Below are positions 45,894 through 53,745 of a stretch of 64,000 nt of DNA, in pieces (the stretch's first letter is position 1; each line of letters begins with the position of its first letter). A model generated the notes under the pieces. It searched no databases. It had not been told where the DNA came from and was given only the letters and a program-made list of their open reading frames with translations. Source of the stretch: an uncultured bacterium (GTDB taxonomy: Bacteria > Patescibacteriota > Saccharimonadia > Saccharimonadales > Saccharimonadaceae); the NCBI GenBank assembly GCA_903899655.1, contig CAIUKF010000009.1, positions 152,561-216,560 of the forward strand. The letters run 5' to 3'. The position numbers and the translations under genes were made by a program.

Positions 45894-45927
45894 GTTGGAA
45901 TATGGCTATTGGCTATTGGAATATGGC
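45893..45927. repeat. Partial copy of the palindromic repeat
   Basis: Two left arms (GGAATATGGCTATTGG, CTATTGGAATATGGC) without the right arm, between hrcA and grpE. Confidence 0.75.
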
Positions 45928-45965
45928 AAAAAGTAATAGGGTAATAGGTAAATAAGGAAGAGAAC

Positions 45966-46439
45966 ATGATTGAAAAAAAGAAGAACAAAAAAGAATTAGA
46001 ATTACAGCAACAATTGGATGAATTGACGGCTGATTTGCAGCGGACTCGGGCGGATTTTGAAAATTATCGCAAACGCAGCGAACTGGATAAAAAAGCATCA
46101 ATTGAATTGGGTAAGACTGGTACGATTTTAAAATTATTACCTGTTATCGACAATATCGAACGGGCTATTACTTATACCCCCGAAGAATTAAAAGATAACA
46201 AATGGGTTCAAAGTGTGGCTGGGCTAACAAAAAACCTTGAAAAGTCATTAGAAGGCATGGGATTAAAACGAATTGATGCCGCTGCTGGTGCCAAATTTGA
46301 TCCAGATTTACACGAAGCTATTCAATTTGACGAAGATGCCACAGGTGAAAATGAAGTTATTGCCGAAGAAATGCAGGCAGGATACACTTTGAATGACCGT
46401 CCAATTCGTCATGCTATGGTTAAAGTGACCCGACAGTAA
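45966..46439 (+). CDS. grpE: Nucleotide exchange factor GrpE
   Basis: 157 residues: Lys/Glu-rich coiled-coil start (about 1-55), RADFENYRKRSE, and the beta-wing domain with GMGLKRID, FDPDLHEAI and GYTLNDRPIRHAMVKV. It releases ADP from DnaK. An AAGAGAA site precedes the ATG. It follows hrcA by about 70 bases and has no CIRCE of its own, so it probably belongs to the hrcA transcript. Confidence 0.95.
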   Translation: MIEKKKNKKELELQQQLDELTADLQRTRADFENYRKRSELDKKASIELGKTGTILKLLPVIDNIERAITYTPEELKDNKWVQSVAGLTKNLEKSLEGMGLKRIDAAAGAKFDPDLHEAIQFDEDATGENEVIAEEMQAGYTLNDRPIRHAMVKVTRQ

Positions 46440-46477
46440 TATAATAAGTACTATATTATTGAGTCATTAGGGGGCAC

Positions 46478-47665
46478 ATGGCGTCAGAATCGTTAACACT
46501 TGTAGTAAATCCAGGCAGCGCCAGTCGCAAATATGCCGTGTTTGCTAATGGTTTTTGTTGGGCGACGATTAACTTTGAATTTGTTGACGGCCGAGTTTTT
46601 GGCAAAATCGAACATGCCGGCCAAGAATATTCGACGACCTATGAAGATGCTGATTTAAGTGGCGTATCGCGTTACGTCATGCCATTACTACGTGAACGAC
46701 AGGTGATTGACGATACTGACGAAGTTAAAGTAATTGGCATCAGGGTAGTAGCGCCTGGTAGTCGCTTTATGCAAGACGAATTGGTGACTGTCGAAATCGA
46801 ATCGGCCATGCACGAAGCTCAACAGATTGTGCCGCTACACATCAAAACAGAATTATATGAAATTAGACAGCTAAAACAACATTTTCCAAGTGTGCCAATT
46901 ATTTCGGTGTCCGACAGTGAATTCCATGCCACTAAATATCCATGGGCTTGGCATTATGGCATCGATACAGATTTGGCTGACAGGTTTGAGATTAAACGCT
47001 TTGGCTATCATGGTGTTTCGGTCGGATCGATTGTTAGGGATTTGGCTGAAAAAAATATGCTGCCTTCCAAAACAGTTATTTGTCATCTGGGCAGTGGCTG
47101 CAGTGTGACGGCTGTGTTGGATGGCGCGAGTGTTGATACAACTATGGGCTATACGCCACTGGAAGGCCTGGTGATGGCTTCACGCAGCGGCAATATCGAC
47201 ATATCGGCCGCGATTGCTATTAAACGTGAACTAAATTTGGATGATGAAGAATTAGAAAGATACTTAAACAAACAAAGCGGACTAATTGGTGTCAGTGGTA
47301 CATCAAATGATATTCGTCAATTAATAACCAGCGAACAAAACGGCGACGAAAAAGCCGCTCTAGCATTGAAATTATTTGTTTATCGAATTCAACAGGCGAT
47401 TGGTCAAATGGCCGCTAGTATGGGTGGAATCGACAGCTTGGTTATGACCGCAACTATCAGCGAAAGATCTAGTATTATTCGCAGCCGAATCCTAGATAAC
47501 CTTGGTTTTTTGGGCTTTAATTACGACCATAATCTAAACGACCAAACTTTTGAACCAGCCGAAGCAACCAATATTGCAGTCGAATCAAGTAAGCCAATCA
47601 TCATTATCTCAACCGACGAAGCCGCCGAAATCGCTAGGCGAGCCGAGCAGTACAATACTTTGTAG
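46478..47665 (+). CDS. ackA: Acetate kinase, divergent
   Basis: 395 residues, the normal length. Key residues are kept: Asn in NPGSAS, Arg in GIRVV, His in PLHIK, Asp in SDSEFHAT, His in FGYHGVS, Arg in ASRSGNID and Glu near the C-terminus (STDEAAEIA). Two regions differ from the family: VVHGG is VVAPG, and the GIGEN loop (nucleotide site) reads TISER. It should make ATP from acetyl phosphate or the reverse. A GGGGG site precedes the ATG. It lies between grpE and dnaK; no pta gene is nearby. Confidence 0.92.
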   Translation: MASESLTLVVNPGSASRKYAVFANGFCWATINFEFVDGRVFGKIEHAGQEYSTTYEDADLSGVSRYVMPLLRERQVIDDTDEVKVIGIRVVAPGSRFMQDELVTVEIESAMHEAQQIVPLHIKTELYEIRQLKQHFPSVPIISVSDSEFHATKYPWAWHYGIDTDLADRFEIKRFGYHGVSVGSIVRDLAEKNMLPSKTVICHLGSGCSVTAVLDGASVDTTMGYTPLEGLVMASRSGNIDISAAIAIKRELNLDDEELERYLNKQSGLIGVSGTSNDIRQLITSEQNGDEKAALALKLFVYRIQQAIGQMAASMGGIDSLVMTATISERSSIIRSRILDNLGFLGFNYDHNLNDQTFEPAEATNIAVESSKPIIIISTDEAAEIARRAEQYNTL

Positions 47666-47742
47666 CTATTGGAATTTGGCTATTAGAATATGGCGAATTT
47701 GTAATTTTGCCAATAGCCAACAGCTATATTCCATATTCCAAT
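47665..47742. repeat. Palindromic repeat copy upstream of dnaK
   Basis: GCTATTGGAATTTGGC at the left, CCAATAGCC...GCTATATTCC at the right; its right edge touches the CIRCE of the dnaK unit. Confidence 0.85.
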
Positions 47743-47769
47743 CTAGCACTCTTGACATACGAGTGCCAG
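47743..47769. promoter_or_regulatory. CIRCE operator of the dnaK unit (imperfect)
   Basis: CTAGCACTC-N9-GAGTGCCAG, three mismatches to CIRCE. TTGACA (47752-47757) lies in the spacer and TACAAT follows at 47776-47781. A second, compact inverted repeat (AGCACT-AG-AGTGCT, about 47799-47812) and a TATAAT (47818-47823) come just after, so there may be two promoters, each under HrcA. Confidence 0.88.
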
Positions 47770-47844
47770 CTAATTTACAATGGATATATTAGCAATCTAA
47801 GCACTAGAGTGCTAAAATATAATAAATGAATATGGGGAGAATCT

Positions 47845-48054
47845 ATGTATCTTACTAAAAATTATATATGTTACGTAAATAAGGATGGTATTTTTTTTAC
47901 GGTATTAAATACATCCACAAATATTCCTGACTCGGGGTATCTCTTATCTGATAGAGCATATTTTGAGGATGAAGGCGTAAAATATTCAGTCAGCATATTA
48001 AAGGGTGAACAGAAAGATAGTTATAAAGTTGATTTAAAAAAGGAGGAAAAATAA
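47845..48054 (+). CDS. Small protein in the dnaK heat-shock unit
   Basis: 69 residues with a strong GGGGAGA site. Aromatic-rich, no membrane segment ([36 protein letters not shown]). It lies between the CIRCE and dnaK and ends one base before the dnaK ATG, so it is heat-regulated with dnaK. The AGGAGG of dnaK is inside its last codons. No family recognised; an unknown cochaperone or a small stress protein is possible. Confidence 0.75.
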   Translation: MYLTKNYICYVNKDGIFFTVLNTSTNIPDSGYLLSDRAYFEDEGVKYSVSILKGEQKDSYKVDLKKEEK

Positions 48055-48055
48055 A

Positions 48056-49942
48056 ATGGGTAAAATTATTGGAATCGACCTTGGTACAACTAACAGCGCC
48101 GTAGCATACATGGTAGCTGGAAAACCAGAGGTTATTGCAAACGCCGAAGGTAATCGTACGACACCAAGTGTTGTTGCGATTAACAAAAACGGTGAACGTT
48201 TGGTTGGGCAGGTTGCTCAACGTCAACGCGTCACAAATGCTAAAAACACTATTTATGGTGTTAAGCGTCTGATTGGTCGCAAGTTTAGTGACAGTGAAGT
48301 TCAAACTGACCTGGATATTATGCCATACGAAATCGTCAAAAACGGTGACGCCGTAGCGATTAAATTGGGCGACAAAAACTATTCACCAGAAGAAGTTTCA
48401 GCGATGATTTTGTCTAAATTAAAAGCTGACGCTGAAGCCTTTTTGGGCGAAAAAGTCACCGAAGCTGTCATTACTGTTCCGGCTTACTTTAACGATGCTC
48501 AACGCCAAGCCACCAAAGACGCTGGTAAAATCGCAGGTCTAGAAGTAAAGCGTATCATTAACGAACCAACTGCAGCTGCCCTAGCCTATGGCCTGGAAAG
48601 TAAAAAAGAAGAAAAGATCGCCGTATTCGACCTTGGTGGTGGTACGTTCGATATTTCAGTGCTTGAACTAGGTGATGGGGTGTTTGAAGTTAAATCAACC
48701 AACGGTGATACGCACCTTGGTGGCGAAGACTTTGACAACCGTATTGTCAACCACTTCCTAGACGTCTTTAAAAACGAACAGGGAATTGATCTGAAATCTG
48801 ACAAAGCAGCCATGCAACGCCTAAAAGACGAAGCTGAAAAAGCTAAAAAAGAACTTTCAACTACTAACGAGACCGAAATCAACCTGCCATTTTTGACAGC
48901 TGATGCTGATGGTCCAAAACATTTTGAATACAAATTAACTCGTTCAAAATTGGAAGAATTAGTATCAGATTTGATTAATCGTCTTGCTGAACCAGTTGAA
49001 AAGGCCCTAAAAGATGCTGGATTAACTGCTAAACAAATCGACGAAGTAGTTTTGGTCGGTGGTATGACTCGTATGCCAGCAGTTGTCGAAAAAGTCAAAG
49101 CCATCTTTGGTAAAGAACCTTTGAAGGGTGTCAACCCAGACGAAGTTGTAGCCGTTGGTGCTGCTATTCAAGGTGGTGTGCTTGCTGGTGACGTCAAAGA
49201 CGTCTTGCTGTTGGACGTTACCCCACTATCCCTAGGTATTGAAACTATGGGCGGTGTTGCAACTAAATTGATTGAACGCAATACGACTGTCCCAACATCT
49301 AAATCTGAAACATTTAGTACTGCTGCCGACAGTCAACCACAAGTTGAAATTCACGTTACTCAGGGCGAGCGTGAACTTGCAAGGGACAACAAGTCACTTG
49401 GACGATTCACATTGGATGGAATTGCACCTGCACCTCGTGGTGTGCCTCAAATTGAAGTTACATTCAATATTGATGCCAACGGTATTTTGCACGTTACCGC
49501 CAAAGATAAAGGTACTGGCAAAGAGCAAAGTATTACAATTTCAAACAGTGGCAACCTTAGCAAAGAAGACATCGAAAAAGCTCAAAAAGAAGCCGAGATG
49601 CATGCTGATGAAGACAAGAAAAAACGCGAAGCAATTGATGCTCGCAACCACCTAGAGAGTGCGATTTACCAAGCTGGTAAGATGCCAGATGAATTCAAAG
49701 ACAAGATCAGCGATGAAGATAAAAAAGTTATCACTGACGCTATCGAAGAAGCAAAAAAGCATGAACACAGCGAAGACAAAAACGAGCTGGAATCAGCCGC
49801 CAAAGCTTTAAACGACGCTATAATGCCAATTGGTGCCAAGATGTACGAACAGGCATCAAAAGAACAGGCAGCGCCCGCTGAAGGTGAAGCCAAAAAAGAT
49901 GACGAACCTGTTGAAGGTGAAGTTGTCGACGACAAAAAATAG
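48056..49942 (+). CDS. dnaK: Chaperone DnaK (Hsp70)
   Basis: 628 residues: ATPase domain ([37 protein letters not shown]), linker [11 protein letters not shown], peptide-binding domain and an acidic end ([11 protein letters not shown]). AGGAGG lies eight bases before the ATG. It folds and protects proteins together with DnaJ (52602) and GrpE (45966), all linked by HrcA/CIRCE control. Confidence 0.98.
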   Translation: MGKIIGIDLGTTNSAVAYMVAGKPEVIANAEGNRTTPSVVAINKNGERLVGQVAQRQRVTNAKNTIYGVKRLIGRKFSDSEVQTDLDIMPYEIVKNGDAVAIKLGDKNYSPEEVSAMILSKLKADAEAFLGEKVTEAVITVPAYFNDAQRQATKDAGKIAGLEVKRIINEPTAAALAYGLESKKEEKIAVFDLGGGTFDISVLELGDGVFEVKSTNGDTHLGGEDFDNRIVNHFLDVFKNEQGIDLKSDKAAMQRLKDEAEKAKKELSTTNETEINLPFLTADADGPKHFEYKLTRSKLEELVSDLINRLAEPVEKALKDAGLTAKQIDEVVLVGGMTRMPAVVEKVKAIFGKEPLKGVNPDEVVAVGAAIQGGVLAGDVKDVLLLDVTPLSLGIETMGGVATKLIERNTTVPTSKSETFSTAADSQPQVEIHVTQGERELARDNKSLGRFTLDGIAPAPRGVPQIEVTFNIDANGILHVTAKDKGTGKEQSITISNSGNLSKEDIEKAQKEAEMHADEDKKKREAIDARNHLESAIYQAGKMPDEFKDKISDEDKKVITDAIEEAKKHEHSEDKNELESAAKALNDAIMPIGAKMYEQASKEQAAPAEGEAKKDDEPVEGEVVDDKK

Positions 49943-49956
49943 GTAGTCGTTTCTGC

Positions 49957-49990
49957 TAAAAAGAGCTATCGTTGCTGATAGCTCTTTTTT
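49957..49990 (+). terminator. Terminator of the dnaK unit
   Basis: AAAAAGAGCTATC / GATAGCTCTTTTTT, 13-bp stem, 6-base loop and T run. Confidence 0.9.
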
Positions 49991-50021
49991 ATGCCAAAAC
50001 TACTCAATTGACATATTGAGT

Positions 50022-50160
50022 GCTATTGGAATTTGGCTATTAGAATATGGCAGGAAGTGGAATATAGCTTCGCTGTCCAGCGAATGGAATATGGAATATG
50101 GCGATTCGCAATAGCTAATAGTGAGATTCCGCTACATTCCATTAGCTATATTCTAATAGC
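50022..50160. repeat. Longest palindromic repeat copy, downstream of dnaK
   Basis: GCTATTGGAATTTGGC and further left-arm units, an inner stretch, then right-arm units ending TTCTAATAGCC. The copy is about 140 bases and looks like two elements nested in one another. It occupies most of the gap before the next promoter. Confidence 0.82.
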
Positions 50161-50176
50161 CAAATCAACCTTGTCT

Positions 50177-50204
50177 ATTGTAAAAAATATGTTTTTATAT
50201 ATAA
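50177..50204 (+). promoter_or_regulatory. Promoter of the first CDP-alcohol phosphotransferase gene
   Basis: TTGTAA (50177-50182), 16 bases, TATAAT (50199-50204). The sequence TATTGTAAA...ATATGTTTTTATATATAAT is almost repeated at the next gene (51022-51050), so promoter and gene were duplicated together. Confidence 0.75.
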
Positions 50205-50285
50205 TTTAATCTAATGCCTCTCTTAACGGATCGAGGTAAGCAAATTTTTATTACTATTTTTCAAACCATTTAATCCGGGAGCGTT

Positions 50286-50933
50286 ATGTTAATTACTTGG
50301 CGTGATGTAAAAAAGGATTGGTCAAAACTGCCCAATTTAATTACATTGTCAAGACTATTGCTTTGTTGGGTTCCTGCCGCAGTCCTTTCGGTAAATTGGG
50401 ATTACGAAAGCAGGATACTTATGCAATGGACAATGTTGTACTTTGTTGCTGTCTTGGCTGCAACAGATTATCTTGATGGATATATCGCTAAAAAAAGAAA
50501 TCTAATAACGCGACTGGGTACTTTTTTGGACCCTATCGTTGATAAGATCTTTTCCAGCGCTATTCTGTTGGCAATCTGTGTATCCACCAGTAATCCGATA
50601 GTATGGGCGTTTGCAATTTTTACTACGATTCGGGAAATAGATATAGCTGTGATTCAGTTTATAACTATCCGAAAAGGTAAAGACGCAAACGTTCTTTATT
50701 CAGGCAAAGTCAAAACTTTGGCTTTATCGGTAACAATAGCTTTGTTGTTGTTGCCACCTGGAGTTTGGGATCGTGCTAAGTACGTTTTTATGGCTTTGAC
50801 TTTTTTATCGGAATTATATTCCTGGATAGATTACGTCAAAGTTTATACAAAACGCATTCAGAATGTTTCTGAATATTTTTCTAACCTATCACTGGTTAGA
50901 TACTTCAGAGGAAACATCTTGAACGGTGAGTAA
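50286..50933 (+). CDS. CDP-alcohol phosphatidyltransferase (paralogue 1)
   Basis: 215 residues, about five to six membrane helices. The family motif D-x2-DG-x2-A-...-G-x3-D-x3-D is intact (DYLDGYIAKK...RLGTFLDPIVDK). It would join a CDP-activated lipid to an alcohol, e.g. PgsA-type phosphatidylglycerol phosphate synthesis. A GGGAG site precedes the ATG. It shares the N-terminal 'DWSKLPN' with the two genes that follow. Confidence 0.88.
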   Translation: MLITWRDVKKDWSKLPNLITLSRLLLCWVPAAVLSVNWDYESRILMQWTMLYFVAVLAATDYLDGYIAKKRNLITRLGTFLDPIVDKIFSSAILLAICVSTSNPIVWAFAIFTTIREIDIAVIQFITIRKGKDANVLYSGKVKTLALSVTIALLLLPPGVWDRAKYVFMALTFLSELYSWIDYVKVYTKRIQNVSEYFSNLSLVRYFRGNILNGE

Positions 50934-50956
50934 TGTGGATGAGAAAATAGTAAAAT

Positions 50957-50990
50957 AGAGGTCCGGTGTAACCACCCGACCTCTATTATT
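50957..50990 (+). terminator. Terminator after paralogue 1
   Basis: AGAGGTC...GG / CC...CGACCTCT stem followed by ATTATT. It separates the first two paralogues. Confidence 0.65.
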
Positions 50991-51021
50991 ATGCCCAAAA
51001 ATAACTGCTTTTGTTTGCCTA

Positions 51022-51050
51022 TTGTAAAGTAATATGTTTTTATATATAAT
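51022..51050 (+). promoter_or_regulatory. Promoter of the catalytically dead paralogue
   Basis: TTGTAA (51022-51027), 17 bases, TATAAT (51045-51050); nearly the same as the promoter at 50177. A leader of about 65 bases leads to AGAGGTGG and the ATG. Confidence 0.75.
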
Positions 51051-51120
51051 TATCAACTATGCTGCAATAGTTGCGGCAGGTTCTTCTAACTTTTTAAACA
51101 ATTTAATCACAGAGGTGGTT

Positions 51121-51702
51121 ATGGTAGTTTTATCGACACTAAAAAGTGACTGGTCGAAACCGGCCAATTTATTTTCAATTGCACTGATTGCCGTTGTTGG
51201 TTTGATGTGTCTGCTGAATTTAGTGGACCCAGCCAGCGAGTCGGTCAGAGCTTTGGTGGCGTTTATTTTTGTCAGCGGAGTAGTTATTGATTTATCAATA
51301 AACTACTTTGGAAAAAAGATGGTTCGGGCTTCACAGCTTGAACAATACTTAATTCCAATTGTTGGCAATTTATTGCCTATAATGCCGCTGATAATTATAT
51401 GTATCATGTACCAATCGCCTGGGGTTCGCTTTGTCTCGGTCTTTATCGTCGTATTTGAACTGTTAATTTGCAAAAACAAAATAACAGGTGTCGATTACGG
51501 TGAAGAGATTCATCGATTCATAAGTGACATGTCCAGACCATTTGTGGCTGCAATGACAGCCCTTTTGTTGTTTGGACCCAAAGGTTTTTGGACAGAGGCA
51601 ACCCTCTATATGATGCTGGTGTCGTCCATCACAATTGTTTGGTCATATCACGATAACCGTAAAAGGTACAATCGCAAATTTCGTCGCCAATGTGCGATGT
51701 AG
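51121..51702 (+). CDS. CDP-alcohol phosphotransferase-like protein without catalytic motif (paralogue 2)
   Basis: 193 residues from ATG 51121, with AGAGGTGG three bases upstream. It starts with the shared 'LKSDWSKPANLFSI' and keeps the membrane helices, but where active relatives have DYLDG...G...D...D it reads VIDLSINYFGKK...LIPIVGN. The metal-binding aspartates and the DG pair are gone. The frame is open and has its own promoter, ribosome-binding site and terminator, so it is probably expressed: a pseudoenzyme, perhaps a partner of an active paralogue. Confidence 0.8.
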   Translation: MVVLSTLKSDWSKPANLFSIALIAVVGLMCLLNLVDPASESVRALVAFIFVSGVVIDLSINYFGKKMVRASQLEQYLIPIVGNLLPIMPLIIICIMYQSPGVRFVSVFIVVFELLICKNKITGVDYGEEIHRFISDMSRPFVAAMTALLLFGPKGFWTEATLYMMLVSSITIVWSYHDNRKRYNRKFRRQCAM

Positions 51703-51735
51703 GGCCAAAAAAGTTAGTTAAGGGCAAAAAACAAA

Positions 51736-51764
51736 GGGTCAGCAACTGTCTGGCCCTTTTTCAA
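51736..51764 (+). terminator. Terminator after the dead paralogue
   Basis: AAAGGGTCAG / CTGGCCCTTTTT hairpin with a 7-base loop. Confidence 0.8.
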
Positions 51765-51791
51765 TGCCAAAATGTCTAGGCTGATTGGTCA

Positions 51792-51819
51792 TTGAAAAAT
51801 ACGACTTTTAGTATATAAT
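51792..51819 (+). promoter_or_regulatory. Promoter of paralogue 3
   Basis: TTGAAA (51792-51797), 16 bases, TATAAT (51814-51819), related to the two promoters before it but more diverged. Confidence 0.7.
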
Positions 51820-51896
51820 AATCGGATATATCATAGTGATGTGATATTGTATCTCACAGTATATTTTTTCAAAACCCATAAACCCAAGGGGTGATT

Positions 51897-52493
51897 ATGT
51901 TGACGATTGAGGAAATTCGCAAGGATTGGTCGACTCTAGCTAACAAAATTACTATTGCAAGGCTTATTTTGAGCCCACTGCCAGCAGCGATAATATTCGT
52001 TGGCTGGGATAGTGAACCACTTCGGTGGTTAGCGGTTATTATTTTTGTTTTGGTTGGTTCAACCGACATCCTTGATGGGCATTTGGCTCGTAGTCGAAAC
52101 GAGGTAACAAACCTCGGTAAGATTATGGATCCAATTGTAGACAAATTCCTGATTTTGACGCCTCTTGTCACAATGAGCTTTATCGACCCCAGTAATAAAC
52201 TTATTCTGGGTGTAACGATAATCATTGCGATAAGAGAAATATCAGTTACATTCATGAGAGCTCGCGCAAAAAAGCGTGGAGTTATCATTTCTGCTAATCT
52301 GAGCGGCAAAATTAAAATGGTTTGTCAGTTTATTGCTGTATCAATGTTGTTAATGCCGCCCCTAAGCGATGCATTTAACGCAGTGATTATAGCAGTTCTG
52401 ATTGTGACTATTTGGACGACAATGTCGTCTTGGGCTGTCTACATCGCCAAGTATTCAGAAAATTCATCCGAGCAAAGCTTGGATGAGAAGTGA
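51897..52493 (+). CDS. CDP-alcohol phosphatidyltransferase (paralogue 3)
   Basis: 198 residues from ATG 51897 (AAGGGGTG upstream). The motif is intact (DILDGHLARSRNEVTNLGKIMDPIVDK), about five membrane helices. Likely a PgsA-type enzyme. Two active copies and one dead copy in a row, each with its own promoter and terminator, suggest different head groups or expression conditions. Confidence 0.9.
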   Translation: MLTIEEIRKDWSTLANKITIARLILSPLPAAIIFVGWDSEPLRWLAVIIFVLVGSTDILDGHLARSRNEVTNLGKIMDPIVDKFLILTPLVTMSFIDPSNKLILGVTIIIAIREISVTFMRARAKKRGVIISANLSGKIKMVCQFIAVSMLLMPPLSDAFNAVIIAVLIVTIWTTMSSWAVYIAKYSENSSEQSLDEK

Positions 52494-52500
52494 GGTACTG

Positions 52501-52539
52501 GCAGTCTGAGTTTGAACATAAACTCGGCTGCCTTTTTCC
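52501..52539 (+). terminator. Terminator after paralogue 3
   Basis: GGCAG...CTGAGTTT / AAACTCGG...CTGCC followed by TTTTT. Confidence 0.85.
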
Positions 52540-52556
52540 TAGAAAATATATTCACA

Positions 52557-52583
52557 TTAGCACTCTTGAAATAAGAGTGCTAA
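52557..52583. promoter_or_regulatory. CIRCE operator of dnaJ (perfect)
   Basis: TTAGCACTC-N9-GAGTGCTAA. TTGAAA (52566-52571) in the spacer and TACAAT (52589-52594) 17 bases later form the promoter. Confidence 0.97.
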
Positions 52584-52601
52584 TTTTATACAATAGTATT
52601 G

Positions 52602-53708
52602 ATGACAAAACGTGATTATTATGAAGTATTAGGTATCCAAAAAGGTGCCTCTGATGATGAGATAAAAAAGGCCTACCGCAAGGCTGCTGTTAAACATCAC
52701 CCTGACAAAGAGGGTGGTGACGAATCAAAATTCAAAGAAGTTAGCGAAGCTTACGAAGTCTTAAAAGACAGTTCTAAACGTCAACGTTATGACCAATTCG
52801 GTCATGCTGGCGTTGGTGGTAATGGTGGCGGATCGGCTGGCGGCAATCCATTCGGTGGCGGCTTTGGTGGATTTAGTGGCCAAAACGTCAATTTTGACTT
52901 TGGTGACGGTGGACTGGGTGACATTTTCAGCCAATTCTTTGGCGGCGGCAACAGTCGCAACCAAGGTCCAAAACGTGGTCGTGATGTCGAAGCAACTTTG
53001 CAATTATCTTTTGAAGAAGCCGTATTTGGTGTCGAAGAAAAAATTGAACTTGAAATGAATGACGAATGTTCACATTGTCACGGCACAACTGTCGAACCTG
53101 GTTACGAAATGAAAACTTGTCCAACTTGTCGCGGTGCAGGCCAAGTTAATCGCGTCATGAATACGATTTTTGGGCCGATTCAACAGGCAACAACCTGTGA
53201 AACATGTGATGGCCGTGGTAAAGTGCCTGAAAAAGTTTGTACCGTCTGTCATGGTCGCGGTATCGAACGTCGCAAACGTGCTATTAATCTAAAGGTGCCA
53301 GCTGGTATTGATGATGGTGCAACAATCCGTTTGCGCGAACATGGCGAAGCGATTGGCAATGGCCAAAAGGGTGATTTGTATGTTAATATTCGCGTCAAAG
53401 CCCACAAACATTTTACGCGTGAAGGCGATATTATCTTGTCCGAACAACATGTCAGTATGATTGACGCGGCCTTGGGTACCGAAATTGAAGTTGCTACGGT
53501 TGATGGTGAAATTCGCATGAAGGTGCCAGCTGGTACTCAATCAGGCGCTGACTTTAAATTGTCAGGTCACGGTGTGCCACAAATGAAAAGTGACAAACGC
53601 GGACCGCATATTGTCAGTATTATTGTTGATACGCCTACGAAATTGTCGAAAAAACAGCGTGAATTGCTGGAAGCCTTTAAGGGCAACAAAAAGTACGGCA
53701 TTTTTTAA
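52602..53708 (+). CDS. dnaJ: Chaperone DnaJ (Hsp40)
   Basis: 368 residues from ATG 52602, seven bases after the -10 box (probably leaderless; the TTG at 52599 is not needed). J domain with HPD (HHPDKEG), Gly/Phe-rich region (about 68-130), four CxxCxGxG zinc motifs ([31 protein letters not shown]) and the C-terminal substrate domains. It stimulates DnaK. Confidence 0.97.
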   Translation: MTKRDYYEVLGIQKGASDDEIKKAYRKAAVKHHPDKEGGDESKFKEVSEAYEVLKDSSKRQRYDQFGHAGVGGNGGGSAGGNPFGGGFGGFSGQNVNFDFGDGGLGDIFSQFFGGGNSRNQGPKRGRDVEATLQLSFEEAVFGVEEKIELEMNDECSHCHGTTVEPGYEMKTCPTCRGAGQVNRVMNTIFGPIQQATTCETCDGRGKVPEKVCTVCHGRGIERRKRAINLKVPAGIDDGATIRLREHGEAIGNGQKGDLYVNIRVKAHKHFTREGDIILSEQHVSMIDAALGTEIEVATVDGEIRMKVPAGTQSGADFKLSGHGVPQMKSDKRGPHIVSIIVDTPTKLSKKQRELLEAFKGNKKYGIF

Positions 53709-53715
53709 CCATTTG

Positions 53716-53734
53716 GTTTATACTTAGTATAAAC
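53716..53734. promoter_or_regulatory. Perfect 19-bp palindrome before the giant membrane protein gene
   Basis: GTTTATACT-T-AGTATAAAC, 12 bases before the start codon. It contains TATACT, so it may overlap the promoter and act as an operator. There is no T run, so it is unlikely to be the dnaJ terminator. Confidence 0.55.
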
Positions 53735-53745
53735 AGGGGGTTTAA

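Noticed and set aside
48586..49134. Minus-strand open frame within dnaK
   Set aside because: Antisense shadow of the DnaK ATPase domain.
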